From the NCBI GenBank assembly GCA_020445605.1, contig JAGRGH010000047.1, positions 44,956-108,955 of the forward strand: a stretch of DNA of 64,000 nt. Direction: 5' to 3'. The DNA is from Chromatiales bacterium. Its GTDB lineage: Bacteria; Pseudomonadota; Gammaproteobacteria; JAGRGH01. The notes under the pieces were generated by a model, which had not been told where the DNA came from, did no database searches, and saw nothing but the letters and a program-made list of their open reading frames with translations. The first letter of the stretch is position 1, and the number at the start of each line of letters is the position of its first letter. Shown here one piece after another: positions 17,432 to 26,091 of this stretch. The position numbers and the translations under genes were made by a program.

Positions 17432-18075
17432 GGCACGCGGGCCAGACGCGGGGCCGGCAGCATCCGGTCCAGCGTCGCGAGATTGCCCTCGAGCGCGGGC
17501 AGCGCCGGCTCGACCTCGTTGGCGACCCAGCCGATGAGGTCGGCGCCCTCGGCGACGACGGCCCGCGCGGTCAGTCGCGCGTGGCTGATGCAGCCCAGCC
17601 TGAGCCCGACGACCAGCACGACCGGCAGCCCGATCCGCAGCGCGAGCGCGCCGAGATCGCCGTCCTCGCCCAGTGGCACCGCCCAGCCGCCGGCGCCCTC
17701 GACGATCACGACGTCGGCACGGGCCCGCAGCGCCGCCAATGCGGCCAGCACATTCCCGAACCGGATCGACACGCCCAGCGCCTGCGCCGCGAGATGCGGT
17801 GCGATCGGCGGCGCGAAGCAGTACGGATTCACCGCGGCCGGGTCCGCATCGACATTGGCCACCGCGCGCAGACGCTCGGCGTCGTCGTTGCGAAGCTCGC
17901 CGTTCCGATCGGGCTCGGCGCCGCTGGCGACCGGCTTGAGTACCGCCACGCGCAGCCCGGCGCCGACCAGGGCCGCCACCAGCCCGACGCTGACCTCGGT
18001 CTTGCCACAGCCGGTGTCGGTGCCGGTCACGAAGGCGCCGCCGGCCGCGGCGATCCGCGCGAGCGCCGCGTTCAC
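17377..18075 (-). CDS. bioD: ATP-dependent dethiobiotin synthetase
   Basis: Closes the ureido ring of biotin: DAPA + CO2 + ATP to dethiobiotin. 232 residues with the P-loop GTDTGCGKTEVS (residues 18-29), the DAPA-binding KPVASG, and VIVEGAGGWAVPL. Last gene of the bioB-F-H-C-D operon. GTG start overlaps the bioC stop as GTGA. Its 3' end overlaps the convergent BtuF-like gene by 55 bp. Confidence 0.94.
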   Translation of the reverse strand: MNAALARIAAAGGAFVTGTDTGCGKTEVSVGLVAALVGAGLRVAVLKPVASGAEPDRNGELRNDDAERLRAVANVDADPAAVNPYCFAPPIAPHLAAQALGVSIRFGNVLAALAALRARADVVIVEGAGGWAVPLGEDGDLGALALRIGLPVVLVVGLRLGCISHARLTARAVVAEGADLIGWVANEVEPALPALEGNLATLDRMLPAPRLARVPYGAAGFPDRLAAAWSAD

Positions 18076-18917
18076 CGTCGCGGGGGCGCGACGTGCAGCG
18101 CGGACATCGGCCGGGGCGCGGCACCCCAGGCGTGTCCATAGACGATGTCCCAGGTTGCCGGCAGACGGCCGTCGGCATCGCGTTCACGCTCGTAGCGCTC
18201 GCGCATGCGTGCGAACGCGCGCGGCGAACTCAGGCCCCGGGCCCGATCGCTGTCGGCGTTGTGCGCGCCGAGGTCCTTGAGATCGCGCAGCAGGTCGCCG
18301 ACCGCGGCATAGGTCAGGGTGATCCGTTCGCAGTCCATGACCGGCTCGGCGAGACCGGCGGCCAGCAGCGCATCGCCGACATCGTGCAGATCGGCAAACG
18401 GATGCACGTGCACACCGTGATCCGCGGCCGCGAAGGCCACGCGCAGTTCGGCGAGGGTGTCCGACCCGAGCGTGGAGAACAGCAGCAGCCCGCCCGGTGC
18501 CAGCACACGCGCTATCTCGCGGTACTGCGCGTCGGCGTCCGGCGCCCATTGCAGGGCGAGGTTCGAGAACACGAAATCGAAGCTCGCATCCGCGAACGGC
18601 AGCCGCCGGCAGTCCGCGCAGACGAACGCCCGCCGCCGCTTCAGTCGCGCACCCCAAGGCACCCGCGACCGTGCCCGCGCGAGCATCGCCGGGGCAAAGT
18701 CGAGTTCGGTGATCCGCGCGCCGGGCAGCGCCGCGGCCAGGGCCTCGGTCGTTTCGCCCGTGCCGCTGCCCAGATCGAGCACACGCGCCGGCCGCGCGCG
18801 CATCAGCGCAAGCCGCTCGATCAGCCGGCGGCCGACCTCGCGCTGCACCACGGCGGCTGCGTCGTAGCTGGTCGCCGCGTGATCGAACGCACGGCGCGCG
18901 GCCTTCGGGTCGATCAT
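18072..18917 (-). CDS. bioC: Malonyl-[acyl-carrier protein] O-methyltransferase BioC
   Basis: Methylates the free carboxyl of malonyl-ACP so that fatty-acid synthesis can build pimeloyl-ACP. 281 residues, class I SAM methyltransferase: motif I VLDLGSGTGETTEAL, then ELDFAPAML, CADCRRLPFADASFDFVFSNLALQW and GGLLLFSTLG. N-terminus (IDPKAARRAFDHAATSYD) is typical of BioC. The ATG overlaps the bioH stop (ATGA). The reading frame is open far upstream, but that part is the shadow of bioH. Confidence 0.94.
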   Translation of the reverse strand: MIDPKAARRAFDHAATSYDAAAVVQREVGRRLIERLALMRARPARVLDLGSGTGETTEALAAALPGARITELDFAPAMLARARSRVPWGARLKRRRAFVCADCRRLPFADASFDFVFSNLALQWAPDADAQYREIARVLAPGGLLLFSTLGSDTLAELRVAFAAADHGVHVHPFADLHDVGDALLAAGLAEPVMDCERITLTYAAVGDLLRDLKDLGAHNADSDRARGLSSPRAFARMRERYERERDADGRLPATWDIVYGHAWGAAPRPMSALHVAPPRR

Positions 18918-19696
18918 CCGGGCAGCCGGCCGTTGGCGGCGAAATCCGCGACCAGGCGCGCGCAGACCTCCGCGGCATCGAGAAACGGCGTGTGTGCGGC
19001 GTCTTCCAGCACGTGCGTGGTCGCGTGTTCGGCGAGTGCGGCCACGGCGGGGGCCGCGGCCACCGGCGCGAGTGTGTCCAGGCCGCCGTAGACCCACAGG
19101 CTGGCCCGGCGCAGGGCGGCGAGCTCGGCACGCAGGTCCGTCGTGCGCAACAGCCGCAGCCCTACACGCAGCCCCTGCGGATCGGCGGCCGGCCCGGCGT
19201 CCACGGACTCGCGCAGGCGCCGCAGCTCCGCGCGCCGCTCGACCCCGCCACCGACCTCGATCGCAAGGAAGCGCTCGATGGTGTCGTTGGGGCGCGACTC
19301 CACGGCCCGGCTGAATCCAGCCAGCGAGGCGGCCGGCACGGCGTGCGGCCAGTCGGCCGCCTGCTCGAAACGCGGGGTGGCACCGAACAGCACCAGACGC
19401 TCGACGCGGCCCGGGCAGCGCGTTGCGAAGCGCAGCGCGACCTGCGCACCGAGCGACCAGCCGACCCAGATCGCGCGCGGCGGCGCGACCTCGGCGCAGG
19501 CCGCGGCCCAGCCGTCCAGCGAATCCGGCACTGGCACATTCGCACTGCGCCCATGGCCGGGCAGGTCGATGCAGGTCACGCGATACCGTTCGCGCAGGCG
19601 GTCCATGAAGTCCGACCACACCGCGCTGTGCATGGCCCAGCCATGCACGGCGACCAGTGCCGGCCCCTCCCCCGCGGTGTGCGACCACAGGCTCAT
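18914..19696 (-). CDS. bioH: Pimeloyl-[acyl-carrier protein] methyl ester esterase BioH
   Basis: Alpha/beta hydrolase that removes the methyl group put on by BioC, releasing pimeloyl-ACP for BioF. 260 residues. Nucleophile S81 in VGWSLGAQ; acid D207 in YGGLDTLAP; H235 in EDAAHTPFLD, nearly the same numbering as E. coli BioH. Oxyanion region VAVHGWAMHSAVW. Coupled by 4-bp overlaps to bioF upstream and bioC downstream. Confidence 0.94.
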   Translation of the reverse strand: MSLWSHTAGEGPALVAVHGWAMHSAVWSDFMDRLRERYRVTCIDLPGHGRSANVPVPDSLDGWAAACAEVAPPRAIWVGWSLGAQVALRFATRCPGRVERLVLFGATPRFEQAADWPHAVPAASLAGFSRAVESRPNDTIERFLAIEVGGGVERRAELRRLRESVDAGPAADPQGLRVGLRLLRTTDLRAELAALRRASLWVYGGLDTLAPVAAAPAVAALAEHATTHVLEDAAHTPFLDAAEVCARLVADFAANGRLPG

Positions 19697-20856
19697 GTCG
19701 GCAGCGCCGCGAGGACTTCGCCGAGCGCCGCGACGAATGCGTCGATCTGCCCGTGGGTGTGGGCCGTCGAAAGGGTGACGCGCAGCCGGGCACTGCCGGC
19801 CGGCACGGTCGGTGGACGGATCGCCGTGACGAGAAAGCCGGCCTCGGCCAGTTCCCGACTCGCTTCCAACGCGCGTTCGTTCGAGCCCAACAGGATCGGC
19901 TGGATCGGTGTCTGTGATGGCGAAAGTTCAATTCCGGCGGCTGCGGCCCGCGCGCGAAATCGCGCGACGTTCCCGGCAAGGCCCGCCCGCAGCTCGGGCC
20001 GTGTGCGGATCGCCGTGATCGCGGCACGCGCGGCGGCCGCAAGCGCCGGCGGCGGCGCGGTCGTGTAGATGAAACTGCGTGCGAACTGCGTGAGCGTGTC
20101 GGTCAGCTCGCGTGAGCCGGCGACGAAGGCACCGGCCACACCAACCGCCTTGCCGAGCGTCGCCATGAGCACCGGCACGTCGCGCTGACCGAGGCCCGCG
20201 GCCTCGAGGCTGCCGGCACCGCCGGCGCCCAGCACGCCGAAGCCATGCGCGTCGTCGACCATGAGCCAAGCATCGTGTTGGCGGGACAGCGCCGCGAGCG
20301 CTGCCAGCGGTGCGCGGTCACCGTCCATGGAGAACACCGCGTCAGTCACGATCAGCCGTCGGCGCGCCGGTGTGGCCGCGAGCCGTGCCGCGAGATCGTC
20401 GGGATCACAATGCCGGTAGCGCACAAAACGCGCGCCGCTGGCGCGCGCCGCATCGATCAGCGAGGCATGGTTCAGGCGGTCGCAGAACACGGCGTCCCCG
20501 CGCCCGAGCAATGCGCCGATCGCGCCCTGATTCGCCATCCAGCCGCTCGGAAACAGCAGTGCCGCCTCGCGGCCGGTGAACGCGGCGAGCTCGCGCTCGA
20601 GCACCGCGTGTTCATCGCTATAGCCCGTCACGAGTTGCGCCGCGCCGGAACCGACGCCGTACCGGCGTGCCGCCGCGATCAGTGCTGCGACCACGGCTCG
20701 ATCGGCGGCCAGTCCCAGATAGTCGTTGCCGCAGAAGTTCACCAGCCGCCGCCCGTCGCGTTCGACGGCCGGACCGTGCATCGCCGCCAGCGCATGACGC
20801 TCGCGCCAGGCCCCGTCGGCGCGCCGCTGATCGAGCGCGGCGGCGAGCTCGAACAT
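19693..20856 (-). CDS. bioF: 8-amino-7-oxononanoate synthase BioF
   Basis: PLP enzyme condensing pimeloyl-ACP and alanine to KAPA. 387 residues from the ATG of MFELAAALDQ. Signatures: NDYLGLA, GSGAAQLVTGY (the usual GSGGSRLVTG), FPSGWMANQG, DAVFSMDGD, MVDDAHGFGVLG, and the Schiff-base lysine K236 in MATLGKAVGVAG. Starts 5 bp after bioB and overlaps bioH by ATGA. Confidence 0.95.
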   Translation of the reverse strand: MFELAAALDQRRADGAWRERHALAAMHGPAVERDGRRLVNFCGNDYLGLAADRAVVAALIAAARRYGVGSGAAQLVTGYSDEHAVLERELAAFTGREAALLFPSGWMANQGAIGALLGRGDAVFCDRLNHASLIDAARASGARFVRYRHCDPDDLAARLAATPARRRLIVTDAVFSMDGDRAPLAALAALSRQHDAWLMVDDAHGFGVLGAGGAGSLEAAGLGQRDVPVLMATLGKAVGVAGAFVAGSRELTDTLTQFARSFIYTTAPPPALAAAARAAITAIRTRPELRAGLAGNVARFRARAAAAGIELSPSQTPIQPILLGSNERALEASRELAEAGFLVTAIRPPTVPAGSARLRVTLSTAHTHGQIDAFVAALGEVLAALPT

Positions 20857-20861
20857 GGCTG

Positions 20862-21839
20862 TCAGGCGGAGGCCGCGTTGGCGGGATTCAGCGGATGCAG
20901 TCCGAGCCTGGCGAACAGCGTCGCGTCGTGGTCGGCGTCCGGGTTGTCGGCCGTGAGCAGGCGTTCCCCGTGGAAGATCGAGTTCGCGCCAGCCAGAAAA
21001 CTGAGGGCCTGCAACTCGTCGCTCATCTCGGTACGACCCGCCGACAAGCGTACGAACGAGGCCGGCATCATGATCCGCGCGCAGGCGATGGTGCGCACGA
21101 ATTCCAGCGGATCCAGCCCCGCGACATCGGCCAGCGGCGTGCCCTCGATGCGGATCAGCTGGTTGATCGGCACGGACTCCGGGTGCCGCGGCAGGTTCGC
21201 GAGCTGTACCAGCAGCGCCGCGCGATCGCGCCGCGTCTCGCCCATGCCCAAGATGCCACCGCAGCACACGCTCATGCCGGCGGCGCGCACGTGCTCGAGG
21301 GTGTCGAGCCGGTCGCGGTAGGTCCGGGTGGTGATGACCTCGCCGTAGAACTCCGGCGAGGTGTCGAGATTGTGGTTGTAGTAGTCGAGCCCGGCCGCCG
21401 CCAGCGTGTCGGCCTGCTCGGGCGTCAGCATGCCGAGCGTCGCGCAGGTCTCCAGCCCCAGCGCCTTGACCTCGCGCACCATCTCGACGACGCGCTCGAA
21501 ACTGCGCCCGGAAGGGTTGCGCCAGGCCGCACCCATGCAGAACCGGCTCGCGCCGCGTTCGCGCGCCGCGCGCGCCTCCTCGAGCACGGTGTCCAGCGGC
21601 AGCAGGCGTTCACGTTCGAGGCCGGTGTCGTAACGGGCGCTCTGCGAGCAATAGGCGCAGTCCTCGGAGCAGCCGCCGGTCTTGATCGACAGCAGGGTCG
21701 AGACCTGCACGGCGTTCGGATCGAAATGCGCGCGATGCGCGGTCTGCGCCGCGAACAGCAGATCGGCGAATGGCGAGTCGAACAGGGCTTCGACTTCCTC
21801 TACGCGCCAGTCGTGGCGGATCGCGCCGGTCTGCGCCAT
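20862..21839 (-). CDS. bioB: Biotin synthase BioB
   Basis: Radical-SAM enzyme that inserts sulfur into dethiobiotin. 325 residues. The [4Fe-4S] cluster cysteines C57, C61 and C64 are in [34 protein letters not shown] and [10 protein letters not shown] carry the other conserved ligands; R in SAGRTEMS is the usual [2Fe-2S] arginine. First gene of the biotin operon. I see no BirA operator (TTGTAAACC dyad) in the 79 bp between bioB and comF, so BirA-type control is not indicated here. Confidence 0.96.
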   Translation of the reverse strand: MAQTGAIRHDWRVEEVEALFDSPFADLLFAAQTAHRAHFDPNAVQVSTLLSIKTGGCSEDCAYCSQSARYDTGLERERLLPLDTVLEEARAARERGASRFCMGAAWRNPSGRSFERVVEMVREVKALGLETCATLGMLTPEQADTLAAAGLDYYNHNLDTSPEFYGEVITTRTYRDRLDTLEHVRAAGMSVCCGGILGMGETRRDRAALLVQLANLPRHPESVPINQLIRIEGTPLADVAGLDPLEFVRTIACARIMMPASFVRLSAGRTEMSDELQALSFLAGANSIFHGERLLTADNPDADHDATLFARLGLHPLNPANAASA

Positions 21840-21918
21840 GATCGGTTCCTCGCGATGGACAGGGAAAACGGACGGCTATGGTCACCGGCCCGCAGGGCGT
21901 CGTCAACCAGGGCGCCCC

Positions 21919-22635
21919 ATGAAAGTTGACGACTGGACGGCCCGGCTCCTGGACGCGATCTATCCGCGGCTGTGTCTGGTCTGCGGCGCGGCGGTGGACG
22001 GCGCGGATCTGTGCCCGCCCTGCCAGGCAGAACTGCCGCGCAACCGCCACGCCTGCCCGCGCTGTGCGGAACCGCTGCCGCCGGCGACACCAGCCGGTGC
22101 GGCGTGCGGGCGCTGCCAGCGTCATCCGCCGCCGTTCGCCGCGGCGCTGGCCCCGCTCGTATACACCGGCAGTGCGCGCCTGCTGGCCACCGAACTGAAG
22201 TTCGGCCAGCGGTTCGCCGTCGCGCGGGTGCTTGGAGCGGCGCTCGCCGATGCCGTGGCGGCCGAACCGCGGACCCGACCGGCAGCGATCCTGCCCGTGC
22301 CGCTGCATCGCGGCCGTCTGTTTGGCCGCGGCTTCAATCAGGCCGCCGAGATCGCGCGGGTCGCCGGCCGGGCGCTGGCGATCCCGGTGCGGCTCGATGT
22401 GTTGCGTCGCGTGCGCGCGACTGCGGCCCAGACCGGCCTCGAAGCCAGCGCCCGCAGACGCAACCTGCGCGGCGCGTTCGAGGTCCGCGGACGACTGCCG
22501 GACGGCCCGATCGCGATCGTCGACGACATCGTCACGACCGGCAGCACGGCGGCGGAGATCGCCCGCACCCTGCGCCGGGCCGGCGCGAAAGAGGTGCTGA
22601 TCTGGGCTGGTGCCCGCACGCCCCGGCCGGGGTAA
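21919..22635 (+). CDS. comF: ComF family protein (phosphoribosyltransferase-like)
   Basis: 238 residues. Two N-terminal zinc-ribbon pairs (CLVCG...CPPC and CPRC...CGRC, residues about 15-75), then a type I phosphoribosyltransferase fold with PRPP loop IAIVDDIVTTGSTAAE near residue 200 and GRGFNQAAEIAR. In Gram-positives ComF helps DNA uptake; in Proteobacteria the homologue (GntX/ComF) is often next to bioB, as here, with unclear role. ATG chosen because the upstream part of the frame is antisense to bioB. Confidence 0.9.
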   Translation: MKVDDWTARLLDAIYPRLCLVCGAAVDGADLCPPCQAELPRNRHACPRCAEPLPPATPAGAACGRCQRHPPPFAAALAPLVYTGSARLLATELKFGQRFAVARVLGAALADAVAAEPRTRPAAILPVPLHRGRLFGRGFNQAAEIARVAGRALAIPVRLDVLRRVRATAAQTGLEASARRRNLRGAFEVRGRLPDGPIAIVDDIVTTGSTAAEIARTLRRAGAKEVLIWAGARTPRPG

Positions 22636-22723
22636 TCGGCGCGTCGGTCCCCGCAACGCCCGGCCCGCCCGCGAGGTCGTCGCTATACTGCCCCGCCCCG
22701 CCGAAACCGCGACGGAGCCTGCC

Positions 22724-23548
22724 ATGCCCGAATCCCTGTCGAACATCGATCCGTCAGCGATCCTGCACCAGTACGTGATCCCGTGGGCCATCAATATCGC
22801 GCTGGCGCTGGTCGTGTTCGTGGTCGGGCGCCTGGTCGTGGGCCTGATCGTGAAGATGCTCGGCGCCGTGCTGCGCCGCGCGAAGGTCGCGCCGATCCTG
22901 TCGAATTTCCTGTGCTCCATCGCCAAGGCCATGATGCTGCTGGTGGTGATCATCGCCGCCCTGCATCAGCTCGGGATCGATACGACCTCGCTGATCGCAC
23001 TGATTGGCGCGGCAGGCCTGGCCGTCGGCCTGGCGCTGCAGGACTCGCTGAAGAACTTCGCCGCCGGCGTGCTGCTGATCCTGTTCCGGCCGTTCAAGAC
23101 CGGCGACTTCGTTGAACTCGCCAACACCGCCGGAACGGTCGAGGAAATCAACGTGTTCTCGACCCGGCTGCGCACCGGCGACAACCGTGCCGTGCTGGTA
23201 CCGAACGGGGCGATCTACAGCGGCACGATCACGAACTACTCGGCGAATCCGACGCGGCGCATCGATCTGGTGTTCGGCATCGCCTACGGTGACGATCTGC
23301 GCAGGGCCAAGTCCGTGATCGAGGAAATTCTCGGTGCAGACGAACGCATCCTCAAGGATCCGGCCCCGCAGGTGGCGGTCGGCGAACTCTCGGACGCCAG
23401 CGTGGACATCAACGTACGCCCCTGGGTCAACAACGCCGACTACTGGACCGTGCGCTCGGACCTGCTCGAACGCATCATGCTGGGCCTCGAAGGCGCCGGT
23501 CTGACCATTCCGTATCCGCAGCTCGACGTGAATCTGCGCCGGGCCTGA
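22724..23548 (+). CDS. mscS: Small-conductance mechanosensitive channel MscS family
   Basis: Inner-membrane tension-gated channel protecting against hypo-osmotic shock. 274 residues, the size of E. coli MscS. Three membrane helices (about 18-42, 62-85, 88-112); the pore helix has the alternating Ala/Gly pattern (IALIGAAGLAVGLALQDSLKNFAAG); the beta domain includes PFKTGDFVEL and VLVPNGAIYSGTITNYS. Shine-Dalgarno GGAG 6 nt before the ATG; a -10-like TATACT lies just upstream. Confidence 0.94.
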   Translation: MPESLSNIDPSAILHQYVIPWAINIALALVVFVVGRLVVGLIVKMLGAVLRRAKVAPILSNFLCSIAKAMMLLVVIIAALHQLGIDTTSLIALIGAAGLAVGLALQDSLKNFAAGVLLILFRPFKTGDFVELANTAGTVEEINVFSTRLRTGDNRAVLVPNGAIYSGTITNYSANPTRRIDLVFGIAYGDDLRRAKSVIEEILGADERILKDPAPQVAVGELSDASVDINVRPWVNNADYWTVRSDLLERIMLGLEGAGLTIPYPQLDVNLRRA

Positions 23549-23761
23549 CCCTGCCCACCCTCGCGTTCGGGCGCGACGGGGACCGGCGCGGGCGTTTCAA
23601 GCCCCGGGACGGTCGGATTCGCGCGCGCTTGACGCAGGTCACACCGGCGCCATGCCGGAGCGGTCGCGGTCTCGCATTCCTAATGGATTTTCGCTATTTT
23701 TCGAACTTCGCCCCGATCCGGGGTGGAATTTCCTTCGTGCAAAACGTGGAGTACTGAAGTC

Positions 23762-24076
23762 ATGAAGAAGATCACGAAACTTGCCGCGGTCCTCGCGCTG
23801 GCCAGCGCCGCGACGATCGGTTCGACCTCCGCCAGCGCCTGGTGGGGCAACGACGACTATTACGGCGGCGGCCCGTGGGGCGGCGGTCCTTGGCATGGCG
23901 GCTACCCGGGCTACGGTGGCTGGGGTGGACCGTGGGGCGGTGGCTACCCGGGCTATGGTGGCTGGGGCGGCTATCCGGGCTACGGCTGGGGCGGCATGCC
24001 GTACGGCGGCTACGGCTATCCCTACGGTGGCTACGCCGCACCGGCACAGCCGCAGGCCAGCACGCCGAGCAAGTAA
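23762..24076 (+). CDS. Secreted Gly/Tyr/Trp-rich protein resembling sulfur globule proteins
   Basis: 104 residues. Signal peptide MKKITKLAAVLALASAATIG...SASA is cleaved before WWGNDD. The mature part is almost only Gly, Tyr, Trp and Pro in repeats of GGYPGYGGWGG, ending in a Pro/Ala tail YAAPAQPQASTPSK. This composition, signal and tail resemble the envelope proteins of periplasmic sulfur globules in purple sulfur bacteria, but structural glycine-rich cell-surface proteins look similar. No sulfur-oxidation genes are nearby. The 213 bp upstream hold no other gene. A strong terminator follows, so it is probably a separate, well-expressed unit. Confidence 0.65.
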   Translation: MKKITKLAAVLALASAATIGSTSASAWWGNDDYYGGGPWGGGPWHGGYPGYGGWGGPWGGGYPGYGGWGGYPGYGWGGMPYGGYGYPYGGYAAPAQPQASTPSK

Positions 24077-24096
24077 GCTCGCGTCGGCGTCAGAAG

Positions 24097-24131
24097 CGCC
24101 GCACCGCCAGCGCGCGGTGCGGCGTTTTTTT
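24097..24131 (+). terminator. Rho-independent terminator after the Gly/Tyr-rich gene
   Basis: Perfect 10-bp stem CGCCGCACCG / CGGTGCGGCG with an 8-nt loop, followed by seven T residues. It starts 20 bp after the stop codon of the small secreted protein. Confidence 0.93.
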
Positions 24132-24271
24132 ATGCTTGCTGGATTTCCGGTGCGATGCGCCGTTGGCGCAAGAACTCTTTCGTAAACCGCCAATGCCCCG
24201 AGTACACCAAGCGGTCTCTAGGTAACGAAGATGTGCACCACGCACCGGAGGTCGCTTGAAATGCCGAATGC

Positions 24272-24404
24272 GGTGCGTGGTACGCACCCTACGGTGCTAC
24301 GAATTCCGGCGGCGGCGTGAAACGGCAATCATGCCCGCGAGCCCGGCTCCCAACAGCCACAACGCCCCGGGAACTGGCAGTGAGTAGGGTGCGCACTGCG
24401 CACC
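24272..24404. repeat. Inverted pair of REP-like hairpin units
   Basis: Left copy 24272-24292 is GGTGCGT-GGT-ACGCACC plus CCTAC-type flank. The right copy 24384-24404 is the same unit in the opposite direction (GTAGG flank, then GTGCGCACTGCGCACC). Each is a small stem-loop. They face each other as in bacterial BIME elements and enclose about 90 bp carrying a PEP-CTERM-like tail. The same unit occurs as a tandem array near 31 kb. The rest of 24132-24426 holds no supportable gene. Confidence 0.75.
24297..24380 (-). pseudogene. Orphan PEP-CTERM-like sorting signal (gene remnant)
   Basis: The minus strand reads LPVPGALWLLGAGLAGM, then IAVSRRRRNS and stop: a VP-x-GA motif, a hydrophobic helix and a basic tail, the tripartite architecture of PEP-CTERM/VPxPA sorting signals recognised by exosortase. 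No protein body precedes it: upstream the frame enters the REP-like repeat and then the end of the TPR gene. It is best read as the surviving 3' end of a deleted exported-protein gene. The motif could be fortuitous, but all three parts in register with a stop make that unlikely. Confidence 0.6.
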
Positions 24405-24426
24405 GTTGAGCCTGGTCCACGCGCCG

Positions 24427-26091
24427 CTAGTGCGCGCGGGCGGTCGGGTATTCGCGCATGATGATGGTCGGGTTCAGGCGCGGGCGGGCGAGCAGCGGAT
24501 CGCTGGCGGACAACGGTTTCAACTCCGGCAGCGTGCCGGACTGAAACGCGGCATCCCAGCGTGCCGCGCGCTCGGCGAGTGCGTAGTCCGCCTTCCACAG
24601 CGCCATCTGCACGACGGGCCCGAGTGCCTCGCGGGCCGAATCGAATTTGCCCTGCGCGGCACGCGCATAGGCGAGCAGTTCGTGCACAGACGGCACGGGC
24701 ACGGTCCGGGCAATCTCCGTGGCCGTGGTTTCAGCGGCGGCCGGATCGCGAAGCCTCGGCTCGGTCGCCGTCGCCTGCAGCCAGGCGCGCGCGTAACGCA
24801 GCTGCGGGCCCTTGATGCGGCGCGACTCGGCCAGCGCTAGCTCCGCATCGATCGCCGACTCGCTCGCACCCGAGTTGGCGAGCGCGCTGATGAGTTCGAG
24901 CCGTGCCGGCAGGTTGTCGGGATCGGCCTCGATGGCGACGCGATCGTAGCCGATGGCGGCCGCGAAATCGCCACGCTGCATCGCCAGCCCCGCGAGCGCG
25001 AAGTTCGCACCGGCATGGTCGGGCTCGGCCGCGAGCGCCGCGCGGTAGTGGGCCTCGGCGGCGGCCGTGTCGCCATCCACATCCACGAGCACGCCGAGAA
25101 GAAACAGGGCCAACGCGTGGTCTGGGTGTTCACTCGCGACCTTCGCAAGCTCGGCACGCGCGCGATCCTCGCTGCCGGTCAGGTAGGCCGCGCGCGCGAG
25201 GCTCACACGCGCATTCGCATTCGCGGGCTCGACGCCCAGGCCCCGGTCGAATGCCGCGACGGCATCCGCGAAACGACGCTCGCTGACCGCGCGCATCGCG
25301 TCAATGAAATGCGTACGGGCCTGACGCCCGAGCGCCTCGAGTTCGTCGACGAATTCATCGACCACGCGCGGTTCGCCATGCCGCGGCGCCTGCAGATGCG
25401 CCTTGGCCTCCTCGCGCCGACCGAGCGCGATCAGCGCCTGCGCCAGCGGGTAATGCACGCGTCCGGCCTGCGGATCGTGCTCCAGCGCCCGCGCGAGATG
25501 CTCGGCCGCCGCGGCGTTGTCGCGACGCAGCAGCGCGATCTGGCCCAGCCCGTATTCGGCGCCGGCCTCGAGCCCGGGCACGCCGAGCGCCGCGCGGAAC
25601 AGCGGCTCGGCCTCGTCGATGCGTGCGAGGTCGAGCAGCATCTGCGCGCGACGCAGCCCGAGCGGCGGATAGTCCGGGCGGATGCGCGCGGCGGCATCGA
25701 AGCGCTCCAGCGCCGTCTCGGCACGGCCGTCGTAGTGGGCAATCCACGCGAGGTAGTAGACCCAGCGGAAATCAGCCGGCGCATAGACCAGCGCGTTGCG
25801 ATAACCGGTCTCGGCCATCGGGTACACGCCGACGTTGTGATACAGCGCGGCGAGTTCGCCGAAGGCCTCGGCCAGTCGCTTTGCATCGACCGGCGCCGCG
25901 AGCGCGGCGTTCAGGCGCTTGCGCGCATCGCCGATCGCGGCCTGCATGACCGGCTCCGCGCCCTGGATGTCAGGCTCGGCCAGTGCGACGACCTGCGGAT
26001 GCGTCGCATCCGGGAGCTCGGACGCCTGATCGGCCTGCGCCGTGGCGCAGGCCGACACAAGCACAAGAGGGAGAATCCGCCGCCGGATCAC
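24427..26091 (-). CDS. Secreted TPR-repeat protein
   Basis: 554 residues. N-terminal signal (RRRILPLVLVSACATAQA); the Cys in VSAC could make it a lipoprotein. The rest is a chain of about ten tetratricopeptide repeats (for example AETGYRNALVYAPADFRWVYYLAW, AEAHYRAALAAEPDHAGANFAL). TPRs usually hold protein complexes together; no catalytic domain is seen. Third gene of a leftward operon with the CRTAC1 protein (4-bp overlap) and the multihaem cytochrome, so it probably acts in the periplasm with them. Confidence 0.82.
   Translation of the reverse strand: MIRRRILPLVLVSACATAQADQASELPDATHPQVVALAEPDIQGAEPVMQAAIGDARKRLNAALAAPVDAKRLAEAFGELAALYHNVGVYPMAETGYRNALVYAPADFRWVYYLAWIAHYDGRAETALERFDAAARIRPDYPPLGLRRAQMLLDLARIDEAEPLFRAALGVPGLEAGAEYGLGQIALLRRDNAAAAEHLARALEHDPQAGRVHYPLAQALIALGRREEAKAHLQAPRHGEPRVVDEFVDELEALGRQARTHFIDAMRAVSERRFADAVAAFDRGLGVEPANANARVSLARAAYLTGSEDRARAELAKVASEHPDHALALFLLGVLVDVDGDTAAAEAHYRAALAAEPDHAGANFALAGLAMQRGDFAAAIGYDRVAIEADPDNLPARLELISALANSGASESAIDAELALAESRRIKGPQLRYARAWLQATATEPRLRDPAAAETTATEIARTVPVPSVHELLAYARAAQGKFDSAREALGPVVQMALWKADYALAERAARWDAAFQSGTLPELKPLSASDPLLARPRLNPTIIMREYPTARAH

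Noticed and set aside
21840..21918. BirA operator in the bioB-comF gap
   Set aside because: No TTGTAAACC/GGTTTACAA-like dyad is present; only a poor -35-like TTGACG was seen.
24329..24598. Minus-strand frame of 89 codons downstream of the secreted TPR gene
   Set aside because: It is out of frame with both the TPR gene and the PEP-CTERM-like tail and shows no domain; the tail is in another frame.
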